Shown here: positions 58,513 through 64,000 of the stretch, in pieces
Layout: every line of letters begins with the position of its first letter
Numbering within the stretch: position 1 is the stretch's first letter
NCBI RefSeq assembly: GCF_042649925.1
Contig: NZ_JBHSAF010000006.1
Location: 124,001-188,000 of the forward strand
Source of the DNA: Pseudaeromonas sharmana
Lineage (GTDB): Bacteria > Pseudomonadota > Gammaproteobacteria > Enterobacterales > Aeromonadaceae
Reading direction: 5' to 3'
DNA length: 64,000 nt
Position numbers and translations under genes: made by a program
Notes under the pieces: model-generated
Databases searched by the model: none
What the model was told of the DNA's origin: nothing
What the model saw: the letters and a program-made list of their open reading frames with translations, nothing else

Positions 58513-59031
58513 ATGTTAAAACAGGGTCTGCTGTTATCGTTGTTGCTGTTATCCGCCTGTACCGGTGTTCCGGAGGGGCTCTCACCGGTCCACGCCTTCG
58601 ATGCCCAGCGGTACCTTGGGGTCTGGTACGAAGTCGCCCGCCTGGATCATCGCTTTGAGCGAGGTTTGGAACAGGTCACCGCGGAATACCGGCTCAACCC
58701 GGATGGCAGTATTGGCGTTCGCAATCGGGGATTTAACCCCAGTCGAGGCGAGTGGCAACAGGCCGACGGTATCGCGCGGTTTGTGTCGACACCGGATATT
58801 GGCCATCTCAAGGTCAGTTTCTTCGGCCCCTTCTATGGCGGCTACACCATCCTGGATCTGGATGCGGATTATCGCTATGCCCTGGTCAGTGGCCCAGACC
58901 GTGATTACTTGTGGCTGTTATCTCGCACCCCCACCTTGCCAGAAAAAGAAAAGGCACGGTTATTAAACCGTGCCCAAAGTATGGGGTTTGCGACCGCACA
59001 GCTGATCTGGGTTAACCAGACAGCCCGCTGA
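58513..59031 (+). CDS. blc: Outer-membrane lipocalin Blc
   Basis: The 172-residue lipoprotein has the signal MLKQGLLLSLLLLSAC with lipidated Cys16 and the lipocalin motif GVWYEVARLDHRFERGL near the N terminus of the barrel. The second structurally conserved region is DYRYALVSGPDRDYLWLLSR. It binds lysophospholipids or fatty acids at the outer membrane and is typically stress-induced. ATG 58513 has AAGGA 9 bases upstream. It converges with the fatty-acyl-CoA synthetase gene, leaving 7 bases between the stops. The length is close to E. coli Blc (177). Confidence 0.95.
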   Translation: MLKQGLLLSLLLLSACTGVPEGLSPVHAFDAQRYLGVWYEVARLDHRFERGLEQVTAEYRLNPDGSIGVRNRGFNPSRGEWQQADGIARFVSTPDIGHLKVSFFGPFYGGYTILDLDADYRYALVSGPDRDYLWLLSRTPTLPEKEKARLLNRAQSMGFATAQLIWVNQTAR

Positions 59032-59038
59032 TGAGGGA

Positions 59039-60829
59039 TCAGTGGGCGCGGTACATGGCCTCGATCTCGGCACCGAATGTCTGTTCGATCGCCTTGCGCC
59101 GCAACTTCAAGGTTGGCGTCAGTTCCCCAAGTTCCATCGAGAATGGCCGTGGCAGCAGCGTGAACTTCTTCACCTGCTCCCACTTGGCAAGGTGTTGTTG
59201 CAGCGCGTTAATCCGCTTCTCAAAACACGCGACCACCTCACTGTTTTTAAGCAGATCCAGGCGATTCTGATACTCGATACCCAGTTGACGCGCCATCTCT
59301 TCCAGAGACTCGAAGCATGGGACTATCAATGCGGAGACAAAATGGCGGGCATCGGCGACCACCGCAATTTGCTCGATCAAGGGATCTTTTGACAGCGTGC
59401 CCTCCACGACCTGAGGGGCCACATACTTGCCGTTCGACGTCTTCATCAGCTCTTTCAGGCGCTCGGTAAACAACAAGCGTCCCTGAGCATCGAGATCACC
59501 GGCATCGCCGGTGCGGAAGTAACCATCCTCGGTCAGGACTTTGGCGGTCTCCTCCGGCTTGTTGTAGTAGCCACGCATCACCGTGGGTCCCTTGACCTGA
59601 ATTTCCTTGTCTGCCCCCAAGCGCACTTCCAGGCCATCCAGCGGAGTGCCTATGGTTCCAATGGCCAGATCATCATGCCGCGGGCACGATACGGTGGCAC
59701 AGGTTTCGGTCAAGCCATAACCGCACTTGATATTCAGCCCTGCGGCATTGAAGAACAGATTGATTTCGTCAGCCAGTCGCGCGCCGCCGACCGGCAAAAA
59801 GCGCACTCGCCCACCAAACCGCTGACGCAGCGTCGAAAACAACAGACGGTCCGCAACCTTGTGCTGCAGTTTCAGCAGCACTCCCGGTTGCTCACCCGCC
59901 ATGCGCGCTTCCAAGTGACGCAAGCCAATGCGCTTGCACCAGTAAAAAATGTGGCGCCGCACTGGATTGGCGGTATCGGCCTTACCGTGAATGATGGTGT
60001 AGGCCTTCTCATAGACTCGGGGCACCGCACACATCACAGTGGGGCGGACATCGTGCAACACTGACATCACCGCCTGCGGATCACGAATGTAAACATTCAC
60101 GGCGCCACGATACAGCACATAGTAGGTCCAATAACGTTCGTAGACGTGACTAAGTGGCAACAGCGCCAGCGAAACATCCTCGTGGCCGACGCTAACGCGC
60201 TGATCGTGCATCACCAGCACCGCCGCCAGATTGCTGTAATCCACCATGACGCCTTTGGGCTCGCCCGTGGTCCCCGAGGTATAAACCAGGGTCAGCAAAT
60301 CCTCCATTCGATAATCTGCCGCACGCTGTTGCAACTCACGAGCCGCCGGCTCATGGTTGCCATACTGCAGCAACTCGGCAAAGTGCATCGCCTGAGGGCA
60401 GCCCTGAAGATCGACAGCCGGTTCGAAACAGATGATGTGATCCAGACAGCCTTCGGCCAGCAGTTGCCGCGCCTGTTCAAATTGCGGCTGCTCTCCCACA
60501 AACAGGATCCGGATCCCCGCATCGTTGAGGATGTAGCGGGTCTGCTCAAGCGTGTTGGTTGAGTAAATCGGCACCACGACGCCCCGCGCCGCCAGAATAC
60601 CCAGGTCCGCTTGTGTCCACTCCGGCATGTTGCGGGCGCAGATGCCCACCATTTGTTGTGGTTGATGGCCCAGCCGAATCAGCGCCTGAGCCAGATAATC
60701 CATGCTGCGGCCAAATGCCTGCCAGCTGATGTCTCGCCACTGTCCATCCTGTTGGACCCGCAGCGCGGCTTTGTGTTTCAGTCCCTCGATACGCTTGCGA
60801 AAAACGCGAACCAAATGGAGCTCATGCAT
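59039..60829 (-). CDS. Long-chain acyl-CoA synthetase (FadD15-like)
   Basis: The 596-residue AMP-forming enzyme has the P-loop motif YTSGTTGEPKGVMVDYSNLA, the A5 motif GYGLTETCATVSC and the A7/A8 motifs YFRTGDAGDLDAQGRLLFTE and LKELMKTSNGKYVAPQVVEG, with lysine-bearing TLKLRRKAIEQ near the end. The long insert and overall length place it with AMP-dependent ligases of the long-chain type rather than E. coli FadD. It would activate fatty acids to CoA thioesters at the membrane. The start at ATG 60829 gives MHELHLVRVFRKR. Confidence 0.93.
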   Translation of the reverse strand: MHELHLVRVFRKRIEGLKHKAALRVQQDGQWRDISWQAFGRSMDYLAQALIRLGHQPQQMVGICARNMPEWTQADLGILAARGVVVPIYSTNTLEQTRYILNDAGIRILFVGEQPQFEQARQLLAEGCLDHIICFEPAVDLQGCPQAMHFAELLQYGNHEPAARELQQRAADYRMEDLLTLVYTSGTTGEPKGVMVDYSNLAAVLVMHDQRVSVGHEDVSLALLPLSHVYERYWTYYVLYRGAVNVYIRDPQAVMSVLHDVRPTVMCAVPRVYEKAYTIIHGKADTANPVRRHIFYWCKRIGLRHLEARMAGEQPGVLLKLQHKVADRLLFSTLRQRFGGRVRFLPVGGARLADEINLFFNAAGLNIKCGYGLTETCATVSCPRHDDLAIGTIGTPLDGLEVRLGADKEIQVKGPTVMRGYYNKPEETAKVLTEDGYFRTGDAGDLDAQGRLLFTERLKELMKTSNGKYVAPQVVEGTLSKDPLIEQIAVVADARHFVSALIVPCFESLEEMARQLGIEYQNRLDLLKNSEVVACFEKRINALQQHLAKWEQVKKFTLLPRPFSMELGELTPTLKLRRKAIEQTFGAEIEAMYRAH

Positions 60830-61004
60830 TGCTAAAAACCTTTCAGATTACAGTTGTTCGGCCAATAACGCTGTCCGAATGCGATACCAAGGGGAGGATC
60901 CCACAATTTAGCGTACAGGTGTTAGCTTTTTGCTTCAAAGTTGCTGCCGGTGCACAATAGACAGTGCCAAACAGACCATTCACATCAGGACAACGAGAGT
61001 GAAA

Positions 61005-61589
61005 ATGTGTAACTGGATGCGGATCCGCCCCTGGGCACTGGTGATATCGGGGGCCGTGTTGCTGGCAGGCGTAGCCGTCACAACACTGGGTTGGCTGGAT
61101 ACCCGGCAGGCTGCGGCCGGTGGCTGGCTCTACAACGCCAACGGCTACCAGCAAGCGGTCTATCGCGCCACACAGAATGGCAAGCCGCTGCTGCTATGGC
61201 TGCAACAGGGCGACTGCATGCGCTGCCAACAACTCGAACAGCTGTGGCAGACTCCGCAGTGGCAAGAGAGCACCCGCGACTGGCTACGCGTGCGACTGGA
61301 TGGTGAAGCGGATATTGCGACGGCACAACTGCTGGAACGCTACCACCAGCAAGCGGAATTTCCGGTCTGGATCCTGGAACGGACCCCGCAGGGCGAGGCC
61401 ACAGCGCTCTATTTTAACGCCGATATGACGGCGTTTCGTGTCGGCGCGCATGGCCAACCCATGGCCCTCACCGCCGAACACCTCAAGGCTGCCCTCGACA
61501 GCTGGCTTCTCGAAAGCGCCGACGAGACGGTCAATTCCCAAGCCACATCCCCTGCTGCGGAGTCTGGCCCTGAAAGTGAAATGGAATAG
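61005..61589 (+). CDS. Membrane-anchored thioredoxin-fold protein
   Basis: The 194-residue protein has one N-terminal membrane anchor (about 10-31), then a thioredoxin-like domain (about 40-150) with the redox pair Cys71-Met-Arg-Cys74 in QQGDCMRCQQLEQLW and a cis-Pro region EFPVWILERTPQGE. The Ser/Glu-rich tail (about 175-194) is disordered. It is probably a periplasmic thiol protein. ATG 61005 is preferred to the longer frame at 60930 because it gives an ordinary signal anchor. It overlaps the convergent M23 peptidase gene by 59 bases. Confidence 0.7.
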   Translation: MCNWMRIRPWALVISGAVLLAGVAVTTLGWLDTRQAAAGGWLYNANGYQQAVYRATQNGKPLLLWLQQGDCMRCQQLEQLWQTPQWQESTRDWLRVRLDGEADIATAQLLERYHQQAEFPVWILERTPQGEATALYFNADMTAFRVGAHGQPMALTAEHLKAALDSWLLESADETVNSQATSPAAESGPESEME

Positions 61590-62400
61590 AGACCAGGCGC
61601 TGGCCATCGTTATGCTGCAGCGCAAAGTGCAGGTGCGGAGCCGTGCTGTAGCCGGTATTACCCGACTCGGCGATCATCTGCCCGGCACTCACGCTTTGCC
61701 CGGACTGCACCCTGGCGGTGCCGGTCCGCAGGTGGGCATACACCGTCATGGTGCCATCACCATGCAGCAGCCGGATATAGTTGGTCCTGGCCCGCGCTGA
61801 AGGATCCTGACTGCTGCCACTAAACCCCATCTTCATGTCAAACACCACCCCGGAGCGGGCAGCCAGTACCGGTGTACCCTCTGGCATCGGCACATCAATC
61901 GCATAGCGATTACCCGGCAGGTGATGACTGAACCGGCCCTCAAAACCTTGTGATATGCGATAGCGGCCGCGGAACGGCACTACCAGGTCGGCATCCTGAG
62001 TATGACTCGGTGCACCAATCACAAAGGTATGGCGGATCGCCAGGGTCCCATCGCCATGGTAACTCAGTCGATCCACAAACTGTTCTGACTGGGCCGGCAC
62101 CACGATCGGTGCCGACAGATCATGCTGGCTCTCGACCCCAACACGGGTACTCAGTTGCAGACTCACCGTCACAGGCCCGTGCAGCTCGTTGATGATGAAT
62201 AAATTACCACTTGGGGTATAGCGCAGACGCACCTTGTCCGGATCCGGGTCCAGATACTCCAGCTCTTCCGGATTAAAAGGAGCGGCCAGATCGCGATCAT
62301 CGGTATAACTGACGACGCCATCGGCATTGACGTACTTGAAGACACCCGCGTGGAGCGGGCAGGCTAACCAGCACAGCAGCAGGAGCCCGCCGCCCCTCAC
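61531..62400 (-). CDS. M23 family metallopeptidase
   Basis: This 289-residue periplasmic protein has a signal peptide (to about residue 18, PLHA), a DUF4124-like N-terminal part (VFKYVNADGVVSYTDDRDLA) and a C-terminal M23 LytM domain (about 150-285). Zinc and catalytic residues are visible in HHLPGNRYAIDVPMPEGTPV (His and Asp) and HLHF. It should cut peptidoglycan cross-links or act as an activator. It starts at GTG 62400, overlapping the rimI stop by 4 bases, so holD, rimI and this gene form an operon. Confidence 0.9.
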   Translation of the reverse strand: MRGGGLLLLCWLACPLHAGVFKYVNADGVVSYTDDRDLAAPFNPEELEYLDPDPDKVRLRYTPSGNLFIINELHGPVTVSLQLSTRVGVESQHDLSAPIVVPAQSEQFVDRLSYHGDGTLAIRHTFVIGAPSHTQDADLVVPFRGRYRISQGFEGRFSHHLPGNRYAIDVPMPEGTPVLAARSGVVFDMKMGFSGSSQDPSARARTNYIRLLHGDGTMTVYAHLRTGTARVQSGQSVSAGQMIAESGNTGYSTAPHLHFALQHNDGQRLVSIPFHFQGQTPQQGMWLGN

Positions 62401-62852
62401 GCTAGCGCCTCCGATTGACGCTGCATGACCAGCGCATCCTCAACACCGTCTTCATGGCGGTAATACGCCTTGCGACACCCCGCAATCTGGTAACCGTAAC
62501 GCTGGTATAACGCGATGGCCGCCGCATTGGATCGGCGCACCTCCAGCCACCAGCAGGCGCAGCCCCGAGCGGCACTGCGATGCAAATAATCCTCCAGCAG
62601 TCGGGCACCATAACCCAAGCGCCGCACGCCCGGCGCTACACAGATATTGTGCAGTGTCGACTCATCGAGCAGCCAATCGGCGATATAGAACCCAAGCAGT
62701 TGCTCCCCCTGCCAGATGCCGACGGTCAGGTATCGCTCGCCAAAGCTTTGCGCCAGCAGGTTGGCACTCCACGGTGCGATATGGGCGGCTTGTTCAATCG
62801 GCAGCATCAGCGACAACTGATCCGGGCACAGCGGGCGACATTCAGGCACCAT
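62397..62852 (-). CDS. rimI: Ribosomal protein S18-alanine N-acetyltransferase RimI
   Basis: The 151-residue GNAT acetyltransferase (E. coli RimI: 148) has the acetyl-CoA loop VAPGVRRLGYGARLLEDYLH and the ensuing WWLEVRRSNAAAIALYQRYG, closely like RimI. It acetylates the N-terminal alanine of ribosomal protein S18. ATG 62852 is chosen because a GGGGG site lies 4 bases upstream and it overlaps the holD stop; a start at 62873 is less likely. The holD-rimI order is conserved in gammaproteobacteria. Confidence 0.95.
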   Translation of the reverse strand: MVPECRPLCPDQLSLMLPIEQAAHIAPWSANLLAQSFGERYLTVGIWQGEQLLGFYIADWLLDESTLHNICVAPGVRRLGYGARLLEDYLHRSAARGCACWWLEVRRSNAAAIALYQRYGYQIAGCRKAYYRHEDGVEDALVMQRQSEALA

Positions 62853-63234
62853 TCTGCCCCCATCCCAGTGCACAGAGTGCGCGCCAGACCGCTCGTTTTC
62901 CGGCGTAACCCGGCAGAATCGCTAGCTCGACCGGCACTGGCCCGCCGCTCTCCATCTGCAACAATGCATCCGCAGGCTGACACGCGGCGACATCCAGCTC
63001 GGCGCAGCGCACACCCTGACGCTGCAGCCAGAGCACCAAGGCGGGAAACCAGGCAGGCGCCGCGCCCTGCAGCCAGAGCGTCGGCGTGATCGTGTCACTT
63101 GCTGTCGGCGCTGTCTTCGCGCAGCTATCCGGCGCAACAACCACAGAGGGCTGGAGCTGCAAGCATTCGGGACGGCGCAACTGCCATAGCGTCAAGCCCA
63201 TGGCCAACACCCCCTGTTCCTGTCTCGTCAGCAT
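62842..63234 (-). CDS. holD: DNA polymerase III psi subunit HolD
   Basis: The 130-residue protein aligns with HolD at the N terminus (LAMGLTLWQLRRPECLQL against E. coli LGITQWSLRRPGAL, from memory), which binds the chi subunit, and keeps the C-terminal ALCALGW region. Psi bridges the clamp loader to chi and single-strand-binding protein. The middle of the protein is variable, as usual. It overlaps rimI by 11 bases. Confidence 0.88.
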   Translation of the reverse strand: MLTRQEQGVLAMGLTLWQLRRPECLQLQPSVVVAPDSCAKTAPTASDTITPTLWLQGAAPAWFPALVLWLQRQGVRCAELDVAACQPADALLQMESGGPVPVELAILPGYAGKRAVWRALCALGWGQNGA

Positions 63235-63480
63235 TCCAGATTCTCCTTTGTAATCGCGATGTTATCGCCTCGCTACTCACCCTGGCGCCGGCGTAACATT
63301 TTCCTGTCCCGACGACAATTGACCACCCTGTGACATCATTTTTTGTCATCCAAGGCACAACTAACCCTTGCGTTTGTGAGACTAATCACAACAATTAGCG
63401 ATAGGTGACGCCGCGATGTGATCCCGATCGCCGGCCGTGATTCGAGCGCCAGACATTTCCTTTTTTACCAGCAGGTCGGC

Positions 63481-64000
63481 ATGGATAACAAAGCACTGCA
63501 GGATCGCATCGGCAAACTGATCGATGCCCTCGCCCAAGGGTTGTACGAGCGCAAGGATACCATGCGCCTGTGCCTTCTGGCCGCCTTATGCGGCGAGAGT
63601 GTCTTCATGCTGGGCCCACCCGGCATCGCCAAGAGCCTGTTGGCACGACGGTTGATCTGCGCATTCAGCGACAGTCGTGCGTTTGAATATCTGATGACCC
63701 GTTTTTCGACCCCGGAAGAAGTCTTCGGTCCGCTGTCGATTCAGGCACTCAAAGATGAAGGCCGCTACCTCCGCCTCACCGAGGGGTATCTCCCCGATGC
63801 CGAAGTGGTTTTCCTGGATGAAATTTGGAAGGCCGGACCGGCGATTCTCAATACCTTGCTGACCGTGATCAACGAGCGGCGCTTCCGCAATGGTGAAAAG
63901 GAGATCCGCGTTCCGATGCGGCTGCTGGTCACCGCCTCTAACGAATTACCCGAAGAGCAAAGCGGCCTAGAGGCGCTCTATGATCGCATGCTCATTCGTC
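63481..64000 (+). CDS. ravA: MoxR-type AAA+ ATPase RavA, N-terminal part
   Basis: The gene runs off the right edge; 173 residues are visible. The Walker A motif MLGPPGIAKSLLARRL is at about 43-58, and YLPDAEVVFLDEIWKAGPAI (about 95-115) carries Walker B. TRFSTPEEVFGPLSIQALKD is typical of the MoxR/RavA subfamily. RavA works with ViaA and interacts with the lysine decarboxylase LdcI in E. coli. ATG 63481 has AGGT 5 bases upstream. The upstream 246-base gap should hold its promoter; the viaA partner would lie beyond the window. Confidence 0.93.
   Translation, partial: MDNKALQDRIGKLIDALAQGLYERKDTMRLCLLAALCGESVFMLGPPGIAKSLLARRLICAFSDSRAFEYLMTRFSTPEEVFGPLSIQALKDEGRYLRLTEGYLPDAEVVFLDEIWKAGPAILNTLLTVINERRFRNGEKEIRVPMRLLVTASNELPEEQSGLEALYDRMLIR

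Overview
The window reads as a gammaproteobacterial chromosome segment, most likely from the Aeromonadales (Aeromonas-like). Support for this is the core gene set (sdhE-ygfX, ygfZ, gpmA, pntAB, holD-rimI, ravA), two secreted chitinases behind c-di-GMP-I riboswitches, and island junctions built from tRNA-Phe 3' sequence. The assignment is inference from gene content. No rRNA gene, complete tRNA gene or CRISPR array is visible.

Region 1 (1-6461) is a probable fluoride-defence cluster. After the 3' end of modC come crcB (Fluc channel), a DUF190 gene, an IscU-like scaffold gene, a GGGtGRT-family gene, a textbook fluoride riboswitch, a CLC-F-type antiporter, a second DUF190-like gene and an MFS transporter.

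Region 2 (about 6530-22760) is a mosaic genomic island. A four-gene operon of unknown function (with DUF1232 and DUF2787 members) leads to structured tandem repeats and a tyrosine integrase. Cargo follows: a SulP-UspA module and a Fic gene. Related inverted repeats with short central spacers lie at the integrase end, after uspA and after fic, and a 207-bp direct repeat flanks fic. Then come a WYL regulator, a small protein, a lipoprotein and, on the minus strand, a second integrase with a DUF927 AAA+ protein.

Region 3 (about 22758-31710) looks like serial accretion at tRNA-Phe. Four copies or remnants of the tRNA-Phe 3' end and/or its terminator flank separate three blocks. The first has a c-di-GMP riboswitch, a chiA stump and a GH19 chitinase. 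The second has a c-di-GMP riboswitch and a GH18 chitinase. The third has a YheO-like regulator, a RidA protein and a PLP-dependent dehydratase.

Region 4 (31.7-64 kb) is ordinary chromosome. It holds redox genes with LysR and NemR-like regulators, cold-shock protein, gpmA, two diguanylate cyclases, a GH4 glycosidase, yiaWV, sdhE-ygfX/ygfZ, a Nudix-PAP2 fusion, a DUF2167-M50 protease-repeat lipoprotein cluster, pntAB, blc, an acyl-CoA synthetase, an M23 peptidase, rimI-holD and the start of ravA. The two GGDEF proteins and the two chitinase riboswitches suggest that chitin use here answers to c-di-GMP.
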